DNA of 61,726 nt, taken from NCBI GenBank assembly GCA_963509715.1, contig CAUPCB010000005.1, positions 1 through 61,726 on the forward strand, written 5' to 3'. This document shows, one piece after another, positions 43,926-51,873 of the stretch. The notes below the pieces were generated by a model. The model was not told the origin of the DNA and did not search any database. It saw nothing but the letters and a program-made list of their open reading frames with translations. A program made the position numbers and the translations under genes. The stretch is from JABCPE02 sp963509715. Its GTDB lineage: Bacteria > Bacteroidota > Bacteroidia > Flavobacteriales > Weeksellaceae. Each line of letters starts with the position of its first letter. Positions within the stretch are counted from its first letter, which is position 1.

Positions 43926-43956
43926 CAAAGGTATTTCTTTATTTTCATAAATACAA
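43926..43956 (-). promoter_or_regulatory. Promoter of the small protein/DUF2335 pair
   Basis: The reverse strand reads TTG (43956-43954), 20 nt, then TACCTTTG (43933-43926), the same layout as the host methionine promoter. It would be active in the lysogen without phage factors. Confidence 0.75.
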
Positions 43957-43986
43957 CATTCCACCCCTTATTTAGAATTGATTTTT

Positions 43987-44048
43987 TGTAAAACATTATG
44001 TAAAACACTTTGATATACAGAGTTTCGTGAAAATGTTAAAGTTTTACA
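43987..44048. repeat. TGTAAAACA repeats, two direct and one inverted
   Basis: TGTAAAACA occurs at 43987-43995 and 43999-44007 (12-nt period); GTTTTACA, its inverse minus one base, lies at 44041-44048. They fill the gap between the moron promoter and the lysis terminator. Possible protein-binding sites; no function shown. Confidence 0.4.
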
Positions 44049-44061
44049 AAAATCTTATTTA

Positions 44062-44092
44062 GAAAAAAAGCAACACCTATAAAGATGTTGCT
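44062..44092 (-). terminator. Terminator of the lysis unit
   Basis: AGCAACA pairs with TGTTGCT (44069-44075 and 44086-44092, 7 bp); on the minus strand seven T follow. It lies 63 nt past the endolysin stop. Confidence 0.8.
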
Positions 44093-44154
44093 TACAATAA
44101 TGAAAAATAAACCAAAAATAGCATTCTACCCACTACAATTATAGAGTATTTTTT

Positions 44155-44712
44155 CTACTTGGCAAACTTTTCATTCCATTTTTTTAAGTCTGCCATTCTG
44201 TTCATCCAGCCTTTGAGGAAGACCTTTTGAGTAGGATTGTTTTTTACGATTCTATTCAAAAAATCTTCCCTTTCCTTATAGAGCCTTTGTAGAAAGTCTT
44301 TCGGTGCGTTATTCAGCGCTTCTATGGTCTTTGCACCTACCACGCCATCAGCTGTAACATTAAGCATTCTTTGAGGAATTTTAATACCATAAACACCACT
44401 TCCCCAAACCCAGTCCACCAAAGTATTAGCAATCGCTTGGTCTTTGATTTCATCGGCTTTCCATCTGTCCCAAAACAGCCTTTTTATTACCATATCCCAA
44501 TCTGCATCACGCATTTCTAAAACCCCCATATCCTTATCCGAACCAAATACCGAACGCCACACCGCATAAGTTATGCCCTTATTCGTGTGGTAACCAGTCT
44601 TTCCTTTGTAAGGCGTTGGGCATTTTACCTTACTTGCAGTGTCTTTTGGGTCTCTTGACAATCCCCCTTCCCATTTTAATATAAATGGTCTCAAACTTCT
44701 TATATCCGCCAT
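44155..44712 (-). CDS. Endolysin, GH108 muramidase
   Basis: From ATG 44712 (MADIRSLRP), 185 residues. KWEGGLSRDPKD near the start carries the GH108 catalytic Glu in EGG, followed by GYHTNKGITYAVW, LFWDRWKADEI and WVWGSG. The C-terminal part (ADGVVGAKTIEALN onward) is the partner peptidoglycan-binding domain usual in this family. There is no signal peptide, so export would need the holin. The start lies 1 nt after the spanin stop. It cuts peptidoglycan glycan strands at lysis. Confidence 0.88.
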   Translation of the reverse strand: MADIRSLRPFILKWEGGLSRDPKDTASKVKCPTPYKGKTGYHTNKGITYAVWRSVFGSDKDMGVLEMRDADWDMVIKRLFWDRWKADEIKDQAIANTLVDWVWGSGVYGIKIPQRMLNVTADGVVGAKTIEALNNAPKDFLQRLYKEREDFLNRIVKNNPTQKVFLKGWMNRMADLKKWNEKFAK

Positions 44713-44713
44713 A

Positions 44714-45244
44714 TCATTTAAATTTATCAATTACCTTTTCCAGCCTTTCCCAGAGGAACATTCCCACGATAATCAGAATTAAATATATGATCCAACTTTC
44801 TGCTCGTTCTGATTGTTTCTCTTCTTTGGTTTGTTTGTGCTGTTCTTTTGCCTGCTTCTGCTCCTGCTTCTCTACTTCTACTCTTACTTTCTCTATTATC
44901 TTTATGATAGAGTCCTTTTCCTGCTTTTTGTCCTTAAAATAGACCTCTCCGTTAGCACTACCCTCTACAATGTTTCCATTATATAAAAATCTAAACTGCA
45001 CAGGCTCGCTGCCGATTGGCTTTATCGCAAAATCCAAAGACTTCGTAAGGGTCTTGATATTAGCGGTTTCCTCGGTTTTCGTTTCTGAAACAGAATCTTT
45101 CTTTACCGATTCTTTGATTTCGGTCTTATGCTCCTCTTTTTCCTCGTGTTTTCTTACTTTCCTCGCTCCACATCCCAACAACAACAAAAACATAGCAAAC
45201 CCCAATAAGGGAATGCTATTCTTTAAAGTTATCGTTTTCATCAC
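44714..45244 (-). CDS. Probable unimolecular spanin (lipoprotein plus C-terminal membrane helix)
   Basis: A 176-residue protein between holin and endolysin. It has a lipoprotein signal (FLLLLGCGA; Cys25) and near its end a membrane helix (about 150-167: WIIYLILIIVGMFLWE). The periplasmic part between is long and highly charged, with a Glu/Lys/Gln-rich coiled stretch (about 105-148). This is the layout of a u-spanin as in phage T1 gp11, which joins outer and inner membranes and fuses them at lysis. The start lies 29 nt inside the holin gene. No homology was tested; the call is by topology and position. Confidence 0.7.
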   Translation of the reverse strand: MMKTITLKNSIPLLGFAMFLLLLGCGARKVRKHEEKEEHKTEIKESVKKDSVSETKTEETANIKTLTKSLDFAIKPIGSEPVQFRFLYNGNIVEGSANGEVYFKDKKQEKDSIIKIIEKVRVEVEKQEQKQAKEQHKQTKEEKQSERAESWIIYLILIIVGMFLWERLEKVIDKFK

Positions 45245-45764
45245 TTTCTGTTTTTTCCTTTAAACTTTCCAAATCACCAGTCTTCTCAAAATTCTTTATC
45301 TTCTTCAAAAGCCCACTCGGAGGAAATGCCCCATTTGTCACTTTGGACATATTAACCAAAGCAGAGCCAAGAGGATAAAGCAATACCATCAATTTTACCA
45401 TTACCTTGAAATAGACATCCAAAAATTCCACTTCATCCAGTGCATCGTGCATAATCAAAAGCATGGAATACCCTGATAGAATAACTGTTAGTTTCTTCAA
45501 CAGCCCTAAAAGATTAGCCTTAAAAGTGAAATCCTTATCTACAAAGTAATGCAGGTAAGTCCCAAGAACATGGTCTATCATCAACACGAATAACACGCCA
45601 TAGAGGAAAGACAAGTCTGTGGTGTAAAGCCCTGAAAAATACTCAAATGCCGAAACAGCCACCGCTGGAAACATGCACAACTTGAACGAAGCGTTTATTT
45701 TCGCAAAAACTCCGCCTTTATACAGCAACACCAAGTTGTTCAATATAAACTCTCTAATATTCAT
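45216..45764 (-). CDS. Phage holin
   Basis: A 182-residue membrane protein with about four hydrophobic helices: residues 25-45, 50-70, 88-108 and 118-140. It resembles the holin family 4 (toxin secretion/phage lysis holin) pattern, with LYGVLFVLMIDHVLGTYLHYF. The charged tail ends DENDNFKE. It is the first gene of the lysis unit, overlapping the spanin start, and has its own promoter box upstream. Confidence 0.8.
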   Translation of the reverse strand: MNIREFILNNLVLLYKGGVFAKINASFKLCMFPAVAVSAFEYFSGLYTTDLSFLYGVLFVLMIDHVLGTYLHYFVDKDFTFKANLLGLLKKLTVILSGYSMLLIMHDALDEVEFLDVYFKVMVKLMVLLYPLGSALVNMSKVTNGAFPPSGLLKKIKNFEKTGDLESLKEKTESDENDNFKE

Positions 45765-45793
45765 TATTTTAAACTTAAAAATTGTATTAAGTT

Positions 45794-45801
45794 CAAAAAT
45801 A
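45794..45801 (-). promoter_or_regulatory. Promoter -7 box for the lysis unit
   Basis: The reverse strand reads TATTTTTG, 29 nt before the holin ATG and just after the tail-operon terminator. No clear -33. Confidence 0.55.
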
Positions 45802-45826
45802 AATACTCCCTATTTCTCTACTAAAT

Positions 45827-45869
45827 AAAAAAAGCCCATTTTTAGAGTATATCTAAAAATAGACTTTTT
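45827..45869 (-). terminator. Terminator at the end of the tail operon
   Basis: An 18-bp stem (45829-45846 with 45852-45869; two G-T pairs), 5-nt loop, then seven T on the minus strand. It separates tail from lysis genes. Confidence 0.88.
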
Positions 45870-45884
45870 AAAAGCAGGTTTTTA

Positions 45885-48818
45885 TTATCTTCTTTCTATT
45901 TTAACATTAGTTATTATCCCGCTAATAACTTCTATTGTAGTGACAACATTTTTTCCGAAATCATCATATGTTGAAATACTAAAACTACCTGTGTATCCCT
46001 TTTTTCCAAGCACACGAATATCTCCTTTTATAATATCCAAAGCGATGTTTTGTTTTTGGTTGTTTTTCGCTTCTAACTGCAAGGCTACATTTTCATCATT
46101 CGTAAGAGGTATTTTAGGAGTTCTATTATGTTCTATTTTCATAGCAGCACCTATATTATAAGGGTCTGATGTAATATCTGTTGTTCTCCCTATAGAAATA
46201 TTTTTGTATCCCGCCCCTATTATTTCATCATCATATTTTTGACGCGCCAAAAATGTCTTATCATTTATAGAGGTAAAATTTGTATTTCTGTCTCCTGAAA
46301 CCAACCAGCCATTTTGTATTTTAACATTGCCTATATTTCCCTCTTGAGCATCTATTTTGCCTGAAATATCTGCGTTTGTCGCAATCATCTTACCACTATC
46401 CAAGACTCTAAAAGGTGCATTGTCTTTATTTTTATAACCAGCACCAGCTCCAAACCTTACACTCTCTCCTCCTTTGTCAGTAACCCCTGAAATAAAAGCA
46501 TTCTGATTGTCTTTATCATCCCCAACAGAAATAATATTAGAAGAAACAAGACCACCCTTAATAGATGTAAAATTGTCCGTTTTTTTCTTAATATCCCCTA
46601 TATCTGCATTTACATGCTCCCCTGCTTTTACGGCAATTTCTTCTACATTTATAAGAGTGGATTTGATTTTTCCACCCTCTATAATGGTATTCCCCAGCAT
46701 TCCTTTCTCTACATTGGAAGTAGTTGTCCCATCAGGCATTACGAATGTAATCTTCCCTGAAATCTCCCCCGTATCCAAATCTAAATAAGTCTGCCCATTT
46801 AAGGATTTTATTCTCCCTGCTGTGATTTGTCCGCCGTGCATCGTTACATTACCATACATCGCCTCTGCCTCTCTCTTTCCTCCCTTTGGTGTGTAAAGAA
46901 GATAACAAAGAAAATAGTAATAATCTGGCATCTCATCAAACTTGATTTTGTCTGTTGTAATATGCCAACTTCCTGATGTTCCATTTTTCTCTACTTTGGC
47001 ATAGACATAATACACTATATCGAGTAAATTCTGTTGCTGCAATGGTAAAAGTTCCCAAACCTTAATATCCTCTGCAATAGAGAAATGAACCAGCCTCCCC
47101 CCACTAATAGAAACATTGGCTGGCTGTCCATTTACATTTGGATTTAAAACCACATCCTCCAGCACAAAATTCTGGCTTCTCGCCCCTACGCTTAACATAT
47201 TGGTGTCAATAGAATGCGGTTTGATGTGGTCAGGGTCAAAATGTCCATCAGTATCAAAAATACTATCTTTCAACTCCAAAATGTTTTTGTAGCCGTTCTT
47301 ATAATTTTCCCTGATAACTTGTGTTTGAGATTTTACCACTTTTTTCGTGTCTTTAATATCATTTAGAACACTTGCTGTAAAACTCACTTCATAGGTGTCA
47401 GCAATCTCCAAAGTATAACTAAAACGATTTAGCAAATCCCTTGTCATACTGATAATACGGCTCGTTTTATCAATCTTTAAAGGATTATCTACCACACGGA
47501 TATAATCTCCAATTTCAAAGAAAACAGTACTTTCGTTCCCTTTCTTTTTCAAAAACATAGGGTCTATTGCGATGCTGTATTTCGTGTTGTTTTGAGAGAG
47601 TTTGGCATATTCGTTTTTACCTGCTTCCAAAAGCTTCTGCTCTGCCCTTGTAATATACATTTCAGGCATTACAATGTCCGTAATGGTAAACTCATCCCCT
47701 ACTTCAAAACTGAAAATAGTATTGTTGTCAGGGAATTTTTGTCCTCTTTCATCTGTAAATTGTTTTACCTTAAAGCATTTTGTAGCGTGGTTGTATCCTG
47801 TAAGCGCAAGAAGTTCAAAATCATATCCTGCTAAATTCCCTTTATTGAAATGTAGTTTTGCTGGTGTCCCTGCTATCAGATACTTGGTGTTTCCCTCTTG
47901 GTCTTTCTCCATAAGGTCAAAATCCATATTAGAAACAAAAATCTCCTGTGTTTTTGATGCTTCATCAAATCTTCCAACCCCTGAAACTATTCCTTTGAAA
48001 GTCGGTTTGATATCTTCAAACACTTTAACCGCCTCTTTCATGCCAAAGAGCCTTATTTTCTCATCATCTTGCAGATAGTCCCCTTGTGATTGAGGCATTC
48101 TTAATTTTTCAGAATAATTCCTGTATTTAGATGGAATATTGTCTGAACTCCCATACACATAGAGCCTTGTAACCACATCATCAGCCACATTATCCCTATT
48201 GATAGAGTAAAGACCATTACCCTTGCCATACTCAAAAACAAAATCCTTGGTATTTCCTATTTTCTTAATGTTAAGGGTCTTTGTTCCAGTATTTACATCT
48301 TCTTTGATTTCAAATTCTGTGTCAAACTCCTTGCAAATCTTTTGCAGCACAGCAAGACAATTTTCATTAGAAAAAGTAAGCATTTTTCCTTCTGTGTTTT
48401 TAGGATAGTCCCCCAAAATCCAAGTGCCATTTTCCACAAAATTGATATTGTTGATCAATACTTTAAGGAAAATATCTATTTCGCCTGTCAATGGGAAATC
48501 CGCAGAAGTCTGAAAACCTGCTTTGTCAAGATTAAAATAAATCTTCTTACGCAAAAGATACTGCGCCCCCTCAAAAGTTAAGTTATAGGAATAAAAACCT
48601 TGTTCTTTTACAACTTTCGGCATTGAGTTAAGGTAGAAAAAACGACCGCTATATTCTATCTTATCGCCTATATAGAAGTCCAAAGGAGATTTGCTTTCTA
48701 CCTTGACGTCTATCACATCTTCTGAAAGCAGCACCTGCTTATGTTGAGAACTGGTAACCCTCCTAATGGGCTTTCTGTTATTTAAATTCAGCGTTCCTGT
48801 TCTTTGTATTACAATCAT
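45885..48818 (-). CDS. Tail hub / tail-spike-like (Tal) protein
   Basis: A 977-residue protein at the tip end of the tail gene order. Residues 1-about 480 resemble the hub region of Tal/prophage-tail proteins (NNRKPIRRVTSSQHKQVLLS, SPLDFYIGDKIEYSGRFFYLN, VVTRLYVYGSSDNIP). A coil near 490-510 follows, then repeated segments of the type 'GGKIKSTLINVEEIAVKAG', 'ADISGKIDAQEGNIGNVKI', common in tail fibres that end in beta structure. It probably closes the tail tip and touches the host. No peptidase motif identified. Confidence 0.75.
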   Translation of the reverse strand: MIVIQRTGTLNLNNRKPIRRVTSSQHKQVLLSEDVIDVKVESKSPLDFYIGDKIEYSGRFFYLNSMPKVVKEQGFYSYNLTFEGAQYLLRKKIYFNLDKAGFQTSADFPLTGEIDIFLKVLINNINFVENGTWILGDYPKNTEGKMLTFSNENCLAVLQKICKEFDTEFEIKEDVNTGTKTLNIKKIGNTKDFVFEYGKGNGLYSINRDNVADDVVTRLYVYGSSDNIPSKYRNYSEKLRMPQSQGDYLQDDEKIRLFGMKEAVKVFEDIKPTFKGIVSGVGRFDEASKTQEIFVSNMDFDLMEKDQEGNTKYLIAGTPAKLHFNKGNLAGYDFELLALTGYNHATKCFKVKQFTDERGQKFPDNNTIFSFEVGDEFTITDIVMPEMYITRAEQKLLEAGKNEYAKLSQNNTKYSIAIDPMFLKKKGNESTVFFEIGDYIRVVDNPLKIDKTSRIISMTRDLLNRFSYTLEIADTYEVSFTASVLNDIKDTKKVVKSQTQVIRENYKNGYKNILELKDSIFDTDGHFDPDHIKPHSIDTNMLSVGARSQNFVLEDVVLNPNVNGQPANVSISGGRLVHFSIAEDIKVWELLPLQQQNLLDIVYYVYAKVEKNGTSGSWHITTDKIKFDEMPDYYYFLCYLLYTPKGGKREAEAMYGNVTMHGGQITAGRIKSLNGQTYLDLDTGEISGKITFVMPDGTTTSNVEKGMLGNTIIEGGKIKSTLINVEEIAVKAGEHVNADIGDIKKKTDNFTSIKGGLVSSNIISVGDDKDNQNAFISGVTDKGGESVRFGAGAGYKNKDNAPFRVLDSGKMIATNADISGKIDAQEGNIGNVKIQNGWLVSGDRNTNFTSINDKTFLARQKYDDEIIGAGYKNISIGRTTDITSDPYNIGAAMKIEHNRTPKIPLTNDENVALQLEAKNNQKQNIALDIIKGDIRVLGKKGYTGSFSISTYDDFGKNVVTTIEVISGIITNVKIERR

Positions 48819-48820
48819 GG

Positions 48821-49192
48821 TTATTGGTTTTTATCAAATGTTTTTATGCTTTTTTTACAGTGATTTTTGTCTATTGTGTCAAGGACGAATACCAGCACCT
48901 TACCAGCAAATGAAAGTGTGTTATCCCTTTGGTTTTTACCCAAAACTGAGCTGATAGTTTCCTCCATGTTTCCAAATTTATAGCCCTCTTTTTTCTTTAA
49001 AGTTAAGTTGAAAAGAGTTCGGAACTCAGAGTTTCCGAAGCGGTCTAAATTGACCGCCGAACTCTTGAAATAGCCTAAATCCTTGAATTTAAGACCAACT
49101 ATAAAAAAATTGAAGAACGAAATCGGAAGAAACAGCGCCCATGCTAATAGGAACAACACCAATCCAACTAAAAAATTCACTATCTCTTTCAT
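48821..49192 (-). CDS. Phage membrane protein, hypothetical
   Basis: A 123-residue protein with a long N-terminal hydrophobic segment (about 5-33, LVGLVLFLLAWALFLPISFFNFFIV). The rest is soluble and basic. No known family. It lies between the hub gene (2 nt) and a 152-residue gene, all co-directional. An anchored protein inside a tail module is unusual; it could serve in infection or exclusion. Confidence 0.6.
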   Translation of the reverse strand: MKEIVNFLVGLVLFLLAWALFLPISFFNFFIVGLKFKDLGYFKSSAVNLDRFGNSEFRTLFNLTLKKKEGYKFGNMEETISSVLGKNQRDNTLSFAGKVLVFVLDTIDKNHCKKSIKTFDKNQ

Positions 49193-49195
49193 ATC

Positions 49196-49654
49196 TTATT
49201 CTCTTACAATAGACCAATCAGCCGCTTCCGTTTGATATCTTCCTTTTCCTTTTACCCCAAGTAATCCCTGTTTGCATTCTTGAATTGTCACTACATAAAG
49301 CCCCTGTCTGAATAGTTCATTGATATAGTCTGTTTCTGATTCAAATTGGCTCTTGTTAATTTTTAAAACTTGAGCCAAAGCATTTAACTGCTCGTAGCCA
49401 AAAGACAAGTCTTCCCTTACAATAGAACCTATCTCTCTCTGAATTACAACATCTTTCATCTCTACACCTCCATCTTCTTGAGCAAATGGCTGCCTTTCGC
49501 TAACTTCTTTATAACAGCTGTCAGTAATAACCAAGTTGTATTTCCTTTCCTTAGGTAGATTGGTAATACTGTCTATGGTCATTTTGATAAACCCTATCTT
49601 CGCTCCTCCGAAGAAAAACTCTTTGTTAGTTTTTACTGAAATACAATGATTCAT
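49196..49654 (-). CDS. Hypothetical phage protein
   Basis: A 152-residue soluble protein beginning MNHCISVKTNKEFFFGG, with a mixed alpha/beta composition (NLVITDSCYKEV, LNALAQVLKINKSQFESETDYINELF). No family recognised. Its place in the tail operon between a tail-fibre-like protein and the small membrane protein suggests a tail-associated role. Confidence 0.6.
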   Translation of the reverse strand: MNHCISVKTNKEFFFGGAKIGFIKMTIDSITNLPKERKYNLVITDSCYKEVSERQPFAQEDGGVEMKDVVIQREIGSIVREDLSFGYEQLNALAQVLKINKSQFESETDYINELFRQGLYVVTIQECKQGLLGVKGKGRYQTEAADWSIVRE

Positions 49655-49672
49655 GATTTTATTTTTTATTGG

Positions 49673-50674
49673 TTATTTTAAAATTGCTCGTAAATACACT
49701 TTTGAAATATTCTTTCCGTTTGTAACGCTGCTATGGAAAGGAATGCCCTTTTTACCACTGGAAAGCATTACCGATTTTGCCCCCTGTAATGTTACACTTG
49801 TTCCATCTGAAAAAATAAAATGAAGGTCAAGAATTGCAATGATAGAATCCAAGTTAGGAATATTGTATATTGCTCTATCATTAGACCCGTTATTTTCTCC
49901 AATAATTGTCAGGTCATTGTGATTAAATACATTATCAATTTTTGAAGCCGAAACAGTAACCATTATTTCATCAGTATTCGGGCGCCAGTCAGTAGCCTTT
50001 GTGCCATGTTCTACTTTCAGTTTTCTGATGTCCAATGCTACATTTGGAGTAGTCATGGATAACAAGAAAAATTCGCTGTCTGTGGCTTTTTCCAGTTTTA
50101 TCCTTGTCCACTTATTTGGTGGAATACTTTTGTTCCAAATCATTACAGCTCCAGAGTGTGAGTGCCGAACATCAATGGATTTGGAATAAAAACCATCATT
50201 AGAACCTTCTATTCTAAATCCATACAGAGAAACAGCCTTTCCACTGGCTGGAGTAACTCTTGTAAACTTCCCTGTAGCATCTTCCATAACCACAGAAGTG
50301 CCTGTCCCTGTATCATTTGCACTGAGCAAAGGAATTAAAGTGTTTTTCGCTAAATTTTCCCCACCTATCATCACATCATTCAGCATTTTTGTAACTTCTG
50401 CTTTTGATATATCAGCAGTTCCCCCTCCACTGGATGCTGGAATAAATGGTTTTATTGCTTCGTAAAACTTTTCAGCTTCAATATTAGAAGCATCTACACT
50501 TGCTCTGTTTTGGATTTCGCTCTGCATACTTTCAAGCCTTCCATTGTCTGCTTTCCTGTCTAATTCAGACAAAGTCTTATTAAAACATTCTCTAAGTTTT
50601 GCCTCTGTAATTTCTCCGTTGTTGTTATCAGGAAGAAGATTTTTTATTTCTTCCATTATCAATATAGTACTCAT
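49673..50674 (-). CDS. Putative receptor-binding/tail-fibre protein
   Basis: A 333-residue protein. Residues 1-100 are helical (GEITEAKLRECFNKTLSELDRKADNGRLESMQSEIQ), followed by a Gly/Ser linker (PASSGGGTAD). The middle, from IGGENLAKNTLIPL to HGTKATDWRPNTDE, is a carbohydrate-binding-like beta-sandwich block seen in many tail proteins (LKVEHGTKATDW). The C-terminal 90 residues (IDNVFNHNDLTIIG onward) are beta-rich. It probably binds the host surface. Specific receptor unknown. Confidence 0.6.
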   Translation of the reverse strand: MSTILIMEEIKNLLPDNNNGEITEAKLRECFNKTLSELDRKADNGRLESMQSEIQNRASVDASNIEAEKFYEAIKPFIPASSGGGTADISKAEVTKMLNDVMIGGENLAKNTLIPLLSANDTGTGTSVVMEDATGKFTRVTPASGKAVSLYGFRIEGSNDGFYSKSIDVRHSHSGAVMIWNKSIPPNKWTRIKLEKATDSEFFLLSMTTPNVALDIRKLKVEHGTKATDWRPNTDEIMVTVSASKIDNVFNHNDLTIIGENNGSNDRAIYNIPNLDSIIAILDLHFIFSDGTSVTLQGAKSVMLSSGKKGIPFHSSVTNGKNISKVYLRAILK

Positions 50675-50686
50675 TGGTTGTTGTTT

Positions 50687-51436
50687 TTATATTCTAAATC
50701 CTTTACTAAATCCTTTTGAAAACGCCCCTGTATTCTTTGGTGGAATCGGAACATTTTCGCTTTCGTTTTCTTTTTGTTTCCAAACTTCTTTGCTGTTTGT
50801 TGTCAATCCTGTGATTTGGTCTACATTCCCTGAAATAGTGATGTAATGCGTGGTTTCTGCATTCTCTCCTGCATATTTCAGCCCTGATAAAACCCTGTTA
50901 GGTATTGTTTTGCTGACATTGACAACGCCTTTCAGGTTTTCCTCTACGCCATCAATGTTTAAAACTACCCAATCAGGCGAAGTAAAAGCCATATTCAAGG
51001 CGTTTCCCTTTAAAATAAAGGTTTTCTTTATCGGATTAGGGTCTTTTATCTTCAAAGTGAAAGAGCCGATAATTTCGCCATTTCTTATCGTTTTGTTCAA
51101 TTCTATACTATCAGACAAATAGACATCATAAACCAAAACCTTCCCAAAATCTACGACCAGCCGAGCAAGACCTTCCTTATCAAATTCAGACATAAGATTA
51201 TCAAAATCAGCCTTTGTTTTATGCCAATTTTCACCTCTTATCCAGCCTTTTAACTCTATCTCTCGCTCATCATACTTCGCAGGAGAAAGGTCTATCTGTC
51301 TGCCGTGTTGTTCTGCCCAATCATAGGTTTTTCTTGCTTTGGGTTTAGGTTTATCCAAAAGCCCCTTGGAATCTGAAATATACACTCCAAAATCCTTGAA
51401 AAACTTTCCGTTAAGGCTGTAAATCACTTCACTCAT
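50687..51436 (-). CDS. Distal tail (Dit)-like protein
   Basis: A 249-residue protein with the Dit/Sipho-tail pattern: FKDFGVYISDSKGLLDKPKPK, then KYDEREIELKGWIRG, and the second half with GSFTLKIKDPNPIKKT. Dit proteins form the ring joining tail tube and tip. It lies between the 141-residue protein and the fibre-like gene; its start overlaps the upstream stop by 4 nt. Confidence 0.7.
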   Translation of the reverse strand: MSEVIYSLNGKFFKDFGVYISDSKGLLDKPKPKARKTYDWAEQHGRQIDLSPAKYDEREIELKGWIRGENWHKTKADFDNLMSEFDKEGLARLVVDFGKVLVYDVYLSDSIELNKTIRNGEIIGSFTLKIKDPNPIKKTFILKGNALNMAFTSPDWVVLNIDGVEENLKGVVNVSKTIPNRVLSGLKYAGENAETTHYITISGNVDQITGLTTNSKEVWKQKENESENVPIPPKNTGAFSKGFSKGFRI

Positions 51437-51858
51437 TTTCTATAAATCCTGATTTTAGCATTATCAAACTCTTCTACTTCCACTTGAGCATTGTCCAAAA
51501 CATCAACCGACAAAATAGCATAGTCCTTCGCTGTGATTTTGACCTTTGAATTGTGTCTGATGATGATTTGAGCAACCTCAAAATTGTTATACACCAATTC
51601 TACATTAGAGTCTCCGAAAACAGCCAGATGAGTTATGTTTTCTAATATTCCTGAAAAGTCCGTATAAAGACCATACTGCATAATTTCATCTCGGTATTTT
51701 CTCAAATCTTTTAGTTTAGGGAAGTCATGTTCTTTCGCCCAATCATCACCCCTGAAATACATTTCGCAAAGGTTTTTAAGTGTAGGCTTGGCTTTCATTT
51801 GCTCATACCATTCGTTACACAATCCCTGCGCTTTTGCGTGTTCTATGATGTCATTCAT
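51433..51858 (-). CDS. Hypothetical tail-operon protein with beta-repeat end
   Basis: A 141-residue protein. The first half is helical (LCNEWYEQMKAKPTLKNLCEMYF, FRGDDWAKEHDFP). The second half is a run of short strands (HLAVFGDSNVELVYNN, AQIIIRHNSKVKI, YAILSVDVLDNAQVEVEEF, AKIRIYRK) that looks like a small beta-helix. Similar proteins occur in tail operons of Bacteroidetes phages, to my knowledge without assigned function. It follows the tape measure by 15 nt. Confidence 0.6.
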   Translation of the reverse strand: MNDIIEHAKAQGLCNEWYEQMKAKPTLKNLCEMYFRGDDWAKEHDFPKLKDLRKYRDEIMQYGLYTDFSGILENITHLAVFGDSNVELVYNNFEVAQIIIRHNSKVKITAKDYAILSVDVLDNAQVEVEEFDNAKIRIYRK

Positions 51859-51873
51859 AATTATTGGTTTTTA

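Noticed and set aside
43908..43964. Longer reading of the small moron protein from 43964
   Set aside because: It would begin upstream of the likely transcription start and add charged residues before the hydrophobic signal.
43987..44048. TGTAAAACA repeats as a CRISPR array
   Set aside because: Only two direct copies of 9 bases with a 3-nt gap; no spacers or cas genes.
44713..44730. Endolysin start at TTG 44730
   Set aside because: ATG 44712 begins at the conserved domain and follows the spanin stop by 1 nt; the six extra codons lie within the spanin gene.
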